The notes under the pieces: generated by a model
What the model saw: only the letters and a program-made list of their open reading frames with translations
The model's database searches: none
What the model was told of the DNA's origin: nothing
Shown: piece by piece, positions 1 through 8,291 of the stretch
Numbering within the stretch: the first letter of the stretch is position 1
How the letters are laid out: every line of letters begins with the position of its first letter
Made by a program: the position numbers and the translations under genes
DNA from: Streptomyces sp. AcH 505
GTDB taxonomy: Bacteria; Actinomycetota; Actinomycetes; Streptomycetales; Streptomycetaceae
Assembly: GCF_000818175.1 (NCBI RefSeq)
Contig: NZ_JTIY01000001.1
Location: 3,437,626-3,474,067, forward strand
Reading direction: 5' to 3'
Length of the DNA stretch: 36,442 nt

Positions 1-564
1 CCGGCCGGCGCCGAGCCGCCCGTCGTCCCGTGGAAGCCGCCGGCCGCCGACCCGTTCCTGCAGATGGCGCAGGCCCAGGCCGCGTCCCGCCCCGCGGGCC
101 TCGGCAAGCGGTTCCTGGCGCGGCTGATCGACACGGTCGTGCTGGGCGCGATCGTCGGCGCCGTCGCCGTACCGCTCGCGGCCAAGGCCAAGACCCATGT
201 CGACGAGAAGATCGACGCGGCCAGGCAGACCGGCCGTACGGTCACGGTCTGGCTGCTCGACGGCACGACCGGCGGCTACCTCGGCGCTCTGGTCGGCGCG
301 CTGCTGGTCGTCGGGATCCTCTACGAGGCGCTGCCGACCGGGAAGTGGGGCCGCACGCTCGGCAAGAAGCTCTGCGGTCTGCGGGTCTGCGGCATCGAGT
401 CGCACGAGGCCCCGGGCTTCGGCGCCGCGCTGCGCCGCTGGCTGGTCTACAGCGTGCTGGGGGTGCTCGTCGTGGGCGTCTTCAACGTGCTGTGGTGCCT
501 GTTCGACCGCCCGTGGCGGCAGTGCTGGCACGACAAGGCGGCCCGCACCTTCGTGGCCAGGTGA
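1..564 (+). CDS. RDD family membrane protein, 5' end outside window
   Basis: Only the C-terminal part is present: the frame is open from the first base, so the start lies upstream (an internal ATG at 64 is possible but the Pro-rich stretch before it reads as coding). The RDD domain shows the basic-acidic first helix (RLIDTVVLG), a long second membrane segment around 275-325, the GRTLGKKL loop and the closing WHDKAARTF motif. RDD proteins are small multi-pass membrane proteins; some have been linked to ion transport but most have no assigned role. The gene is followed 88 nt later by a second RDD gene in the same direction with the same closing motif, so the two are probably duplicates. Family call is firm; function is unknown. 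Confidence 0.85.
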   Translation, partial: PAGAEPPVVPWKPPAADPFLQMAQAQAASRPAGLGKRFLARLIDTVVLGAIVGAVAVPLAAKAKTHVDEKIDAARQTGRTVTVWLLDGTTGGYLGALVGALLVVGILYEALPTGKWGRTLGKKLCGLRVCGIESHEAPGFGAALRRWLVYSVLGVLVVGVFNVLWCLFDRPWRQCWHDKAARTFVAR

Positions 565-652
565 CTCCCCGGTGACCTCGCGCTGACGACCGTTCGTCCG
601 AACGGCGGGTGCTGCCGTTGCGGGCGCCTTCCGCGCGCGGTGCACTGCCCTC

Positions 653-1381
653 ATGAGCAACGATCAGCCGACGCCCGGTCAGTCGCCGGATGACGACCCG
701 TTCCGGAAGAGGCCGCAGCCCCCGCACGAGCCGACGCCCGGGTCGCCGTACGGCGGTGACTCACCCCCGCCGTACAACCCGAACGAGTTCGGCGGCGGCG
801 GCCCGTACGCGGGCGGTCCCTACGGCGGCGGAGACCCCGCCGGCGGTGGCGGCCCCTACGGCGGCGGTCCGTACGGCGGCGACGGTTCGGATCCGCTCAG
901 CGGGATGCCGCCGCTCGCGCCCTTCGGCAGGCGGCTGCTCGCCCGGATCATCGACGCGCTGATCATCCTGATCCCGCTGGCGATCATCTCGCTGGCGGTC
1001 GGCGGCTTCCATGTGTCGACGTCGAACGGCAACAGCGAGTGGGACAACTTCAACGACCAGGTCAACACCGGCAGGCAGTGGCTCTGGTCGCTGATCTCGA
1101 TCATCGCGTACGTCGGCTACGACACGCTGATGATCAGCAGGTCGGGGCAGACCCTCGGCAAGCGCTGGCTGGGACTGCGGGTGGGCATGCTCAACGACGG
1201 CACGCTGCCGAAGACGAACGCCTCGCTGCTGCGCGCCGCCGTGCTGTGGCTGCCCGCGCTGCTCTGCTGCTACTGCATCTGGTGGCTCGTCATCATCGTC
1301 ACGATCCTGGCGAGCCGGCCCTACAAACAGGGCTGGCACGACAAGGCGGCGAGAACGGTGGTCGTCGTAGCGAACACCTAG
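653..1381 (+). CDS. RDD family membrane protein with Gly/Pro/Tyr-rich N-terminus
   Basis: 242 aa. Residues 1-85 are a disordered Pro/Gly/Tyr-rich tail with repeated YGGG-type units, typical of actinobacterial membrane proteins that present a low-complexity cytoplasmic tail. The RDD domain follows: RIIDALIIL at the first helix, a second helix near residues 145-160, GQTLGKRWLGLRV, a Cys-rich helix (LLCCYCIWW) and a final WHDKAARTVVV. The start ATG at 653 is the first in frame after the previous stop; there is no strong Shine-Dalgarno. It is co-oriented with the preceding RDD gene and shares its C-terminal motif. Function is unknown beyond a membrane protein of the RDD fold. Confidence 0.85.
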   Translation: MSNDQPTPGQSPDDDPFRKRPQPPHEPTPGSPYGGDSPPPYNPNEFGGGGPYAGGPYGGGDPAGGGGPYGGGPYGGDGSDPLSGMPPLAPFGRRLLARIIDALIILIPLAIISLAVGGFHVSTSNGNSEWDNFNDQVNTGRQWLWSLISIIAYVGYDTLMISRSGQTLGKRWLGLRVGMLNDGTLPKTNASLLRAAVLWLPALLCCYCIWWLVIIVTILASRPYKQGWHDKAARTVVVVANT

Positions 1382-1417
1382 AGCTGGGGGAGTCGGAGAA
1401 CCGGAGCGAAGAGGGGC

Positions 1418-1732
1418 CTACCGGCGCACGGAGTGCGGCCGGCCGACCGCGGCGACCTGGGTGCGCCGCGAAGAAGGCGCCGGAGCCGCCGAGGCAGGGG
1501 CCCCCATGGACGTCTGGGCGCTGTCGGCGGTCGCCGACTCCTGCGCCGCCGCCTCCGTACGGCGTGGCATCGGTACGGTCACCGCCACGAGCAGGCCGAG
1601 CGCGAGCGCGGCCAGTGCGATGACGGCCACGCCGATGCCGGACGTCGTACCGGAGAGAAGCAGCATGGCCAGCGTCGAACAGATGACAGTGGCGGAACCG
1701 TAGGCGAGCTGTGCGGCATTCGGACGCGGCAT
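1418..1732 (-). CDS. small two-helix membrane protein, unknown function
   Basis: 104 aa, starting MPRPNAAQLAYG. I chose the ATG at 1732 rather than the longer frame start at 1795, because the extra 21 residues are polar and unlike coding sequence. Two hydrophobic segments (about residues 9-27 and 31-52) form a helical hairpin, followed by a polar Ala/Ser/Arg-rich tail of about 50 residues. It runs opposite to both neighbours and converges on the second RDD gene with about 36 nt between the stops. I do not recognise a named family; proteins of this shape are common and conserved among streptomycetes. Confidence 0.7.
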   Translation of the reverse strand: MPRPNAAQLAYGSATVICSTLAMLLLSGTTSGIGVAVIALAALALGLLVAVTVPMPRRTEAAAQESATADSAQTSMGAPASAAPAPSSRRTQVAAVGRPHSVRR

Positions 1733-2112
1733 GGCTGTATCCGTCCCTCGGAACGTCTGTATGGGTGTCTCGCGTATCTCGGCACCAGGTCGCACTACGA
1801 AGCGACTCTACGACGGTGGATGCCCGACTGGCACGTGTAGTAAGCGTGACCTAACCCACGGTGCCGGTGCACGGGGGGCGCATCGATTCACGCGACCCCC
1901 CAACTTCGGGGGACAGTGCGCCCGTGTCGGACATGGTGGACGTCCGGATAGCGGAAATGGACTACTACATAGTGCACTTGCTGTGCACAAGTCAAGACTG
2001 TCTTTTCTCCGCCAACTCCGGTCGAATAGCGCCACTTATGTCGCGCATACGCGCGCGGATCCCCCAACTCCCGGTCCGCGAGCAGCGAGCGCGGGGGAGG
2101 ATCAACCATCAA
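1733..2112. promoter_or_regulatory. 380-nt divergent intergenic region before the M6 protease
   Basis: The stretch between the small membrane protein (minus) and the M6 protease (plus) is markedly less GC-rich than its surroundings around 1960-2040. It contains the 8-nt palindrome tgtgcaca (1982-1989) inside an imperfect repeat ACTTG-N7-CAAGT (1976-1992), with a second gtgcac at 1972-1977. These could be an operator, but I cannot assign a regulator. A strong Shine-Dalgarno (gggggagg, 2093-2100) closes the region. The open frame that runs through it lacks coding character. Confidence 0.4.
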
Positions 2113-4527
2113 GTGATCAGCAATCGACGGGCGAGACGTTTCGGGGCGGTGTTCGTGGCCCTTGCCGCGACCGCGGCGACGGCGTCAGCCTTCTCACCGG
2201 CCCAGGCCGAGGCGAACCCCACCTCCGGATCGGCCCAGATCGAACGGCACGACCCCCAGCCCCAGAAGGGCCTGGTCGACCACGATCTCGACGGACCCTT
2301 CAGCAAGAAGCAGGCGGCCGAGCGCAAGGCCGCGATGGACAAGGTCCTGTCCGGCCGCGCGAAGCTGGAGAAGCACGGCGGCTCGCAGGTCGTGAAGCTC
2401 GGCAGCAAGAAGTACGTCGAGCTGGGCCGCGAGAAGACCGACAAGATCTTCACCATCCTCGTGGAGTTCGGCGACCAGGTCGACGACACCACGATGTACG
2501 ACCCGGACGGCGCCGGGCCCGAGGCGCCGGTCAAGAAGTACGGCGGCACCCCCGGCCCGCAGCACAACGAGATAGCCGAGCCTGACCGCAAGGTGGACAA
2601 CTCCACCGACTGGCAGGCCGACTACAACCAGCAGCACTTCCAGGACCTCTACTTCGGTGAGGGCAAGGACAAGAAGACCGGCAAGCAGAAGAACTCGCTG
2701 AAGACGTACTACGAGAAGACGTCCTCCGGGCGCTACTCGGTCGACGGTGAGGTCACCGCCTGGGTCAAGGTCCCCTACAACGAGGCCCGTTACGGCTCGA
2801 ACTACTGCGGCGACACCAACTGCAACAACGTCTGGGACACCGTCCGCGACGGCGTCACCGCCTTCGCGGCGCAGCAGAAGGCCGCGGGCAAGACCGACGC
2901 CCAGATCAAGGCGGACCTCGCCCAGTACGACCAGTGGGACCGGTACGACTACGACGGCGACGGCAACTTCAACGAGCCCGACGGTTACATCGACCACTTC
3001 CAGATCGTGCACGCCGGTGAGGACGAGTCGGCGGGCGGCGGCGCCGAGGGCACCAACGCCCTGTGGGCGCACCGCTGGTACGCGTACGGCACGGACGCGG
3101 GCGCCACTGGTCCGGCGGACAACAAGTCCGGCGGTACCCAGATCGGCAACTCCGGCATCTGGGTCGGCGACTACACCATGCAGCCGGAGAACGGCGGACT
3201 CGGGGTCTTCGCCCACGAGTACGGCCACGACCTCGGCCTGCCCGACAACTACGACACCGCGGGCGGCGAGAACTCCACGTCGTTCTGGGACCTGATGTCG
3301 TCGGGTTCCTGGCTGGGCACCGGCAAGAACGCGATCGGTGACCTGCCGGGCGACATGACCGCGTGGGACAAGCTGCAGCTCGGCTGGCTCAACTACGCCG
3401 AGGGCAAGGCGGCCACCAAGTCGACCGCCAAGCTGGGTGTTTCGGAGTACAACACGAAGAACCCCCAGGCGCTCGTCGTCGAGCTGCCCAAGAAGTCGGA
3501 GACCACGACCGTGGTGAAGCCCGCCGAGGGCGCCACCCAGTGGTGGAGCGACTCGGGCGACAACCTCAAGAACACCTTGACGCGTGTCGTCGACCTGACC
3601 GGCAAGTCGACCGCGTCCCTGGACCTCCAGGGCTGGTGGGACATCGAAGAGGGCTACGACTACCTGTACGCCGAGGCGTCCACGGACGGCGGCGCCAACT
3701 GGACCGTGCTCGACGGCACCGCCGACGGTGCGCCCATCGGGCGTGACGGCAGCGACAAGCCGGCGCTGAGCGGTACTTCGGGCACGTACAAGCCGCTGTC
3801 GTACTCGCTCGACGCCTACGCGGGCAAGAAGTTCGACCTGCGCTTCCGCTACCAGACGGACGGTGGGGTGGCCCTGAAGGGCTTCGCCGCCGACACGATC
3901 AGCGTCAACGCCGACGGCGCCGCGCTGTTCACCGACAACGCGGAGACCGCGGACCCGGCGTGGACCGCGGCGGGCTTCTCGCGTATCGGCGAGTCCTTCA
4001 GCAAGGAGTACGACCAGTACTACATCGCTGAGAACCGTCAGTACGTCTCGTACGACACCACGCTGAAGACCGGCCCGTACAACTTCGGCTTCACCGCGCC
4101 GAAGGACGGCTGGGTCGAGCACTACCCGTACCAGAACGGCCTGTTGATCTGGTACTGGGACACCTCGCAGAAGGACAACAACACCAGCGTCCACCCGGGT
4201 TCGGGTCTCATCCTGCCGGTCGACGCCCACCCGAAGCCGCTGAAGTGGTCCAACGGCACGGTGATGCGCAACAGGATCCAGGCGTACGACTCGGCCTTCA
4301 GCTGGTGGCCGACGCCGGGCTTCACGCTGCACAACGCCAACGTCCCGACCAAGATCAAGCCGCTCGGCGGGCTCACCGCCTTCGATGATCACAAGGGCAC
4401 CTACTGGGACAAGGGCAACCCGGGCGGCAGCGTCCAGGTTCCTGACACCAACACCAAGATCAGCATTGTCGACCAGCCGATCAGCGGGTCGACCATAACG
4501 GTCAAGGTCGGTCCCTCCACCCGATAA
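2113..4527 (+). CDS. secreted M6 family metalloprotease (immune inhibitor A type)
   Basis: Zinc endopeptidase of family M6, related to Bacillus immune inhibitor A. I place the start at the GTG at 2113 (804 aa): it follows a gggggagg site by 12 nt and gives a Sec signal peptide (basic RRARRF, hydrophobic core, cleavage near PAQA). The frame stays open back to 1861 but that extension is polar and non-coding in character. The catalytic motif HEYGHDLGLPD lies at residues 368-378 (zinc ligands H368 and H372, catalytic E369). A DYDGDG calcium-type loop lies upstream near residue 280. The C-terminal half is a long beta-rich region typical of the family. It probably degrades extracellular protein. 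A hairpin follows at 4556. Confidence 0.9.
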   Translation: MISNRRARRFGAVFVALAATAATASAFSPAQAEANPTSGSAQIERHDPQPQKGLVDHDLDGPFSKKQAAERKAAMDKVLSGRAKLEKHGGSQVVKLGSKKYVELGREKTDKIFTILVEFGDQVDDTTMYDPDGAGPEAPVKKYGGTPGPQHNEIAEPDRKVDNSTDWQADYNQQHFQDLYFGEGKDKKTGKQKNSLKTYYEKTSSGRYSVDGEVTAWVKVPYNEARYGSNYCGDTNCNNVWDTVRDGVTAFAAQQKAAGKTDAQIKADLAQYDQWDRYDYDGDGNFNEPDGYIDHFQIVHAGEDESAGGGAEGTNALWAHRWYAYGTDAGATGPADNKSGGTQIGNSGIWVGDYTMQPENGGLGVFAHEYGHDLGLPDNYDTAGGENSTSFWDLMSSGSWLGTGKNAIGDLPGDMTAWDKLQLGWLNYAEGKAATKSTAKLGVSEYNTKNPQALVVELPKKSETTTVVKPAEGATQWWSDSGDNLKNTLTRVVDLTGKSTASLDLQGWWDIEEGYDYLYAEASTDGGANWTVLDGTADGAPIGRDGSDKPALSGTSGTYKPLSYSLDAYAGKKFDLRFRYQTDGGVALKGFAADTISVNADGAALFTDNAETADPAWTAAGFSRIGESFSKEYDQYYIAENRQYVSYDTTLKTGPYNFGFTAPKDGWVEHYPYQNGLLIWYWDTSQKDNNTSVHPGSGLILPVDAHPKPLKWSNGTVMRNRIQAYDSAFSWWPTPGFTLHNANVPTKIKPLGGLTAFDDHKGTYWDKGNPGGSVQVPDTNTKISIVDQPISGSTITVKVGPSTR

Positions 4528-4555
4528 TCCGTATCACCGCAGGTCAGAGCATGAT

Positions 4556-4585
4556 CGGCCGTCGCCCTCTAGCGGGCGGCGGCCG
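4556..4585 (+). terminator. hairpin terminator after the M6 protease
   Basis: A 12-bp stem with one non-Watson-Crick position (cggccgtcgccc / gggcggcggccg) and a 6-nt loop, starting 28 nt after the protease stop. There is no T-run, only ttcgtgttta, as is usual for GC-rich actinomycete terminators. Confidence 0.6.
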
Positions 4586-4659
4586 TTCGTGTTTAGGTGC
4601 GTCTACGGATCTCTTATTGACACGGCGTCTCACGGCGCCTCCCGGGGGAGAGGAAAACC

Positions 4660-4989
4660 ATGGCAGGTGGAGGCTTCAGCAAGCTTCCGAACGGCAGCGT
4701 GGTGGTGGCACTGACCCTGCCGAGACCCGCGGCCGAGGGCGGCACCGTACGGGTGCTCGTCCATGCCGGAAATCGCGCCCGCGCCCTGACCAGGCTGCGG
4801 AATCTCGGCTTGCGCGCGGTGTATCTGCGCGGTAACGCGGAGCCACCGACGCTGGACGAGATCACGGCCGTCCTGCACCATCCGGACGGCCTGCTGTGGC
4901 GGGGCACCCCGGAGTGCCAGGAGGAGCTGTGGCAGCCGATACGGGCCCTGCTGCGGCCCCGGGCGGCCGTGGCCAGGGCAGGCCACTGA
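4660..4989 (+). CDS. conserved hypothetical protein, 109 aa
   Basis: The ATG at 4660 is preceded by a good purine-rich site (ggggagagg, 4645-4653). The product is soluble: a beta-rich N-terminal half with VVVALTLPRP and VRVLVHAGN, then a run of basic residues (RARALTRLRNLGLRAVYLRGN) and an acidic/Pro-rich segment, ending in a basic Arg/Pro tail. No signal peptide or membrane segment is visible and I recognise no named domain. It stands alone between the protease terminator and the convergent pncA. Coding is supported by third-position GC and the RBS. Confidence 0.7.
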   Translation: MAGGGFSKLPNGSVVVALTLPRPAAEGGTVRVLVHAGNRARALTRLRNLGLRAVYLRGNAEPPTLDEITAVLHHPDGLLWRGTPECQEELWQPIRALLRPRAAVARAGH

Positions 4990-5041
4990 GACCCACCGAC
5001 AAGGCCCCCGGCGGCGGCGGAGCGACCTGGGCGGGGCGCCC

Positions 5042-5644
5042 CTAGGCCGGGCGGACCACCGGCTTGCCGCTCAGTTCGACACCGGCCTCGGCCAGCTCCT
5101 CAAGGGCGCGCTCGGTCGTCGCCTCGGCGACACCCGCCGTCAGGTCCAGCAGCACATGCGTACCGAAGCCCTCGCGGGCCGCGTCCAGCGCCGTGGCCCG
5201 TACGCAGTGATCCGTCGCGATGCCGACCACGTCGACCGCCGTGACATGGTGCGACCGCAGCCACTCCGCCAGGCCCAGACCGTTCTCGTCGGCGCCTTCG
5301 AAGCCGCTGTACGCGGCCGAGTACGCGCCCTTGTCGAAGACCGCGTCGATCGCGCCGGACGCGACGGCCGGGGCGAAGTTGGGGTGGAAGCCCACGCCCT
5401 CCGTGCCGGCCACGCAGTGGACCGGCCAGGTGTGGACGTAGTCCGGCGTGGCCGGGGGCTTGGCGAAGTGGTTGCCGGGGTTGACGTGGTGGTCGCGGGT
5501 GGCCACCACATGGCGGTAGCCGGCCGTCGACTGACCTATCAGGTCGGTGACCGCGGCGGCGACATCGGCGCCTCCGGCCACCGCGAGGCTGCCGCCCTCG
5601 CAGAAGTCGTTCTGCACGTCGACGACGATCAGTGCGCGATGCAT
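5042..5644 (-). CDS. pncA: nicotinamidase
   Basis: Hydrolyses nicotinamide to nicotinate and ammonia in NAD salvage. 200 aa from the ATG at 5644, preceded by gagga; the frame is open further upstream but that part has no family similarity. The cysteine-hydrolase triad is visible: D9 in VDVQNDF, K105 in FDKGAYS and C147 in GIATDHC. Metal ligands match the family: D51 and H53 in TRDHH, H59, and H76 in TWPVHC. The cis-peptide region GIATD is intact. It lies downstream of pncB on the same strand with a 201-nt gap, so its nicotinate product feeds the PncB step. It converges on the 109-aa gene; a ggggcgcccc palindrome covers its stop. Confidence 0.95.
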   Translation of the reverse strand: MHRALIVVDVQNDFCEGGSLAVAGGADVAAAVTDLIGQSTAGYRHVVATRDHHVNPGNHFAKPPATPDYVHTWPVHCVAGTEGVGFHPNFAPAVASGAIDAVFDKGAYSAAYSGFEGADENGLGLAEWLRSHHVTAVDVVGIATDHCVRATALDAAREGFGTHVLLDLTAGVAEATTERALEELAEAGVELSGKPVVRPA

Positions 5645-5845
5645 GGCGGAAATGTCCTCACGTGGGGTTCGGCCTTGACCGGTGGTTTCGAGCCTAGAGT
5701 TCGCGACCGCCTTGCGGGAGGGGGATCGACCTCTCATCACGTCTCGATGCCTGCCCTGGAAGCGGGTGCCCATGCCGCAACCGGCGCACATCGTACGTAT
5801 TGCGCTCAGACACGGCCGGTCACCCACCTCGGGCATATGCGCTCG

Positions 5846-7174
5846 TCAGATGTATTCCGTCGGGATGACCGGCTCGCCCCTGGAGAGCTGGATCGCCGAC
5901 ATCGGCAGTCCGGCGCGGGCCGCGATGTGCCGCTCGCGCACCGCGTCCAGCGGCTCGCGCGCGACGACCTCGCCGCCCTTGACCAGCTCGACCAGCAGCT
6001 GCCTGTCCAGCAGGTCGGCGGGGACAGGACCGGTGCCGAGGACCTCCGCCTCCGCGTACCCCTCGGCGTCCAGCCGGCGCGCCGCCCACTTGCGCCCGCC
6101 GATCGAGGTCTTCCCGCCGGTGGACTTCTTCGCCACGGGCTGCAGCGGCGCCTTCGGGTCGGCGGACTGCGCGCGGGCGACGATCTTGTAGACCATCGAG
6201 CAGGTGGGCTGCCCGCTGCCGGTGACCAGCTGCGTACCGACGCCGTACGCGTTGACCGGGGCCGCCGCCAGTGAGGCGATGGCGTACTCGTCCAGGTCGG
6301 AGGTGACCACGATCTTGGTGTTGACGGCGCCCAGCTCGTCCAGCTGCTGGCGCACCCGGTGCGCGACCAGCAGCAGGTCGCCCGAGTCGATCCGTACCGC
6401 GCCCAGTTCGGGCCCGGCGATCTCGACGGCCGTCCGCACCGCCTCGGTCACGTCGTACGTGTCGACCAGCAGCGTCGTGCCACGGCCGAGCGAGTCCACC
6501 TGCGCCTGGAACGCGTCGCGCTCGCTGTCGTGCAGCAGGGTGAAGGCGTGTGCGCTCGTGCCGACGGTGGGGATGCCGTAGCGGAAGCCCGCGGCGAGGT
6601 CGGACGTGGTGTCGAAGCCGCCCACGTACGCGGCGCGCGAGGCGGCGACGGCCGCCAGCTCGTGCGTACGCCGGGCGCCCATCTCGATCAGACCGCGCCC
6701 CCCGGCCGCCGCCGACATCCGGGAGGCCGCGGCGGCGATGGCCGAGTCGTGGTTGAGGATCGACAGGATCACGGTCTCCAGCAGGACGCACTCGGCGAAG
6801 GAGCCCTCGACCCGCAGGATCGGCGAGCCGGGGAAGTACACCTCGCCCTCCGGGTAGCCCCAGATGTCGCCGCTGAAGCGGTAGGAGGCCAGCCATTCGA
6901 GTGTCGGTTCGTCGACGATCCGCTGCTCCCGCAGGAAGCCCAGCACGTCCGCGTCGAACCGGAAGTTCTCCACGGCGTCCAGGACCCGGCCGGTGCCCGC
7001 GACGACCCCGTAGCGGCGCCCCTCGGGCAGCCGCCGGGTGAAGGCCTCGAAGACCGAGCGGCGGTCGGCCGTACCCGCTCGCAGTGCCGCCTGCAGCATC
7101 GTCAGCTCGTACTGGTCGGTGAAGAGCGCGGTCGACGGCACGTCCACCGGGAGCCCTAGGTCCGGAGTGTTCAT
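5846..7174 (-). CDS. pncB: nicotinate phosphoribosyltransferase
   Basis: Converts nicotinate and PRPP to nicotinate mononucleotide, using ATP, the committed step of the Preiss-Handler NAD pathway. 442 aa, the usual length. The N-terminal FTDQYELTM motif, the [14 protein letters not shown] helix, the RRTH segment at 168-171 and the phospho-accepting histidine H209 in GTSAHAF are all present, as is the GGVGT-like [10 protein letters not shown] loop. The ATG at 7174 is preceded by TAGCAT exactly 6 nt upstream, so the transcript may be leaderless; a perfect inverted repeat sits just above. It is divergent from clpS, as Rv1330c and Rv1331 are in M. tuberculosis, and upstream of pncA. Confidence 0.95.
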   Translation of the reverse strand: MNTPDLGLPVDVPSTALFTDQYELTMLQAALRAGTADRRSVFEAFTRRLPEGRRYGVVAGTGRVLDAVENFRFDADVLGFLREQRIVDEPTLEWLASYRFSGDIWGYPEGEVYFPGSPILRVEGSFAECVLLETVILSILNHDSAIAAAASRMSAAAGGRGLIEMGARRTHELAAVAASRAAYVGGFDTTSDLAAGFRYGIPTVGTSAHAFTLLHDSERDAFQAQVDSLGRGTTLLVDTYDVTEAVRTAVEIAGPELGAVRIDSGDLLLVAHRVRQQLDELGAVNTKIVVTSDLDEYAIASLAAAPVNAYGVGTQLVTGSGQPTCSMVYKIVARAQSADPKAPLQPVAKKSTGGKTSIGGRKWAARRLDAEGYAEAEVLGTGPVPADLLDRQLLVELVKGGEVVAREPLDAVRERHIAARAGLPMSAIQLSRGEPVIPTEYI

Positions 7175-7180
7175 ATTTTG

Positions 7181-7211
7181 ATGCTACCCCCAATACTCGT
7201 CAGAGTGACGA
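7181..7211 (-). promoter_or_regulatory. candidate pncB promoter with an operator-like inverted repeat
   Basis: On the minus strand a TAGCAT hexamer (7186-7181) lies 6 nt before the pncB ATG. A perfect 6-3-6 inverted repeat, TCGTCA-CTC-TGACGA, lies at 7197-7211, over the place where the -35 region should be. The position suits repression of pncB by an NAD-pathway regulator, but I cannot match the repeat to a known motif, and a repeat this short could be chance. Confidence 0.4.
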
Positions 7212-7326
7212 TTTCGATGGTCCGTTTGTGCGACAGGGGCTCCTGGGTGGCAGCATGGACTTGTGGGCGCCTGCGGCGCCGCGAAGATCCGGCAGGACCG
7301 GCGAGAGAAGAAGGTCGTCCCGAACC

Positions 7327-7632
7327 GTGAGTGTTGCTCCGACTGAGATCGAACTCCCTGAATCCGCACAGGAGACCTCCGTCGTCCCGGAGCCGGACGT
7401 CCCCTGGCTGACGATCGTCCACAACGACCCGGTCAACCTCATGAGTTACGTGGCGTACGTCTTCCAGACCTACTTCGGCTACTCCAAGGACAAGGCGAAC
7501 AAGCTGATGCTCGACGTCCATCACAAGGGCAGGGCCGTCGTGTCCAGCGGCAGCCGCGAGGAGATGGAACGCGACGTGCAGGCGATGCACGGCTTCGGCC
7601 TGTGGGCGACCCTCACGCAGGACCGCGACTGA
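7327..7632 (+). CDS. clpS: ATP-dependent Clp protease adaptor ClpS
   Basis: Adaptor that delivers N-degron substrates to the ClpC/ClpAP protease. I take the GTG at 7327 as start (101 aa, normal ClpS length); longer in-frame starts add an Arg-rich segment without family character. The N-degron pocket is visible: N33-D34 in VHNDPVN, the helix [15 protein letters not shown] and the histidines in MLDVHHKG (H65/H66). The C-terminal [11 protein letters not shown] strand is complete. Its stop overlaps the next ATG (TGATG), so it is translationally coupled to the DUF2017 gene, the same pairing as Rv1331-Rv1332. Confidence 0.95.
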   Translation: MSVAPTEIELPESAQETSVVPEPDVPWLTIVHNDPVNLMSYVAYVFQTYFGYSKDKANKLMLDVHHKGRAVVSSGSREEMERDVQAMHGFGLWATLTQDRD

Positions 7633-8210
7633 TGGCCGGGCACTTCGAGGCCGTACCCGGCGGCGGCGCCGCCGTCGCGCTCGACGAGGTCGAGATCTCC
7701 ATCCTGCGCTCGCTCGCCGTCCAGCTGCTGGAGCTGATCGGCCCCGCCGACGAGCCGGCCGAGGGCACGGACCCGCTCGCCGCGCTGTTCACCGAGGGCC
7801 CCAGCGAACCGCCCGCCGACCCGGCGCTGGCCCGGCTGTTTCCCGACGCCTACGGGGACGACGACGAGGAACTGCGGGAGTTCTCCTCCGAGTTCAGGCG
7901 CTTCACGGAGAACGACCTGCGCGACCGCAAGCGCGCCGACGGGGTCGCCGTCGTCCGCTCCCTGGACGCGCTCACCGCGTCCGGCGCCGGTGACGCCGTA
8001 CTGAAACTGACCCCCGACGAGTGCGCCCACTGGCTCGGCGCCCTCAACGACCTGCGGCTGACGATCGGCACCCGGCTCGACGTCACGGACGAGGACGAGG
8101 GCGGCGAGCTGTACCGGCTGCCCGACTCCGACCCGCGCAAGCCGATGGTCATGGCGTATCTGTGGCTCGGCGCGCTCCAGGAGACGCTCGTGGAGACGAT
8201 GATGCCCTGA
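7632..8210 (+). CDS. DUF2017 family protein
   Basis: 192 aa. The ATG at 7632 shares its A with the clpS stop codon, which fixes the start; the frame's earlier start at 7602 would overlap clpS. The protein is soluble and acidic, with a central DDDEELREFSSEFRRFTENDLRDRK helix and a C-terminal WLGALNDLRLTIGTRLD helix followed by LWLGALQETLVETMMP. This is the DUF2017 family, found next to clpS across Actinobacteria (Rv1332). Its function is unknown; the constant pairing with clpS suggests a link to Clp proteolysis, but that is inference. Confidence 0.9.
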   Translation: MAGHFEAVPGGGAAVALDEVEISILRSLAVQLLELIGPADEPAEGTDPLAALFTEGPSEPPADPALARLFPDAYGDDDEELREFSSEFRRFTENDLRDRKRADGVAVVRSLDALTASGAGDAVLKLTPDECAHWLGALNDLRLTIGTRLDVTDEDEGGELYRLPDSDPRKPMVMAYLWLGALQETLVETMMP

Positions 8211-8236
8211 CGGGCCGCGCGGTTGCCCGAAATGAA

Positions 8237-8282
8237 CCCTTCGCCGTGATAGGTCCTGAGTGCTGACCGCACGGCGAAAGGG
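8237..8282 (+). promoter_or_regulatory. leader hairpin that covers the permease ribosome-binding site
   Basis: Left arm 8237-8248 (cccttcgccgtg) pairs with right arm 8270-8282 (cacggcgaaaggg) in 12 bp with a single bulged A and a 21-nt loop. The right arm contains the only purine-rich Shine-Dalgarno candidate (aaaggg, 8277-8282), 9 nt before the permease ATG. If transcribed as a leader, folding would block initiation. It could instead be a DNA operator. Confidence 0.55.
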
Positions 8283-8291
8283 CACTCCACG

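Noticed and set aside
1976..1992. ACTTG-N7-CAAGT as a defined operator
   Set aside because: Arms of only 5 bp could arise by chance and I cannot match them to any regulator, so it is mentioned only within the intergenic feature.
1861..2112. N-terminal extension of the M6 protease reading frame
   Set aside because: The frame is open back to 1861, but the extra sequence lacks third-position GC bias and hydrophobic signal-peptide order; the GTG at 2113 has a strong Shine-Dalgarno and gives a normal Sec signal.
2194..4392. 732-aa frame on the minus strand opposite the M6 protease
   Set aside because: It lies wholly within the protease gene on the opposite strand, with Val/Arg/Asp-rich composition and no motifs, as expected of an antisense frame in GC-rich DNA.
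5033..5042. ggggcgcccc palindrome as a terminator between the 109-aa gene and pncA
   Set aside because: Only 10 nt with no loop room, and it overlaps the pncA stop codon; too weak to call.
5645..5836. Longer start for pncA
   Set aside because: Residues before MHRALIVVDVQNDF have no family similarity; the ATG at 5644 has its own Shine-Dalgarno.
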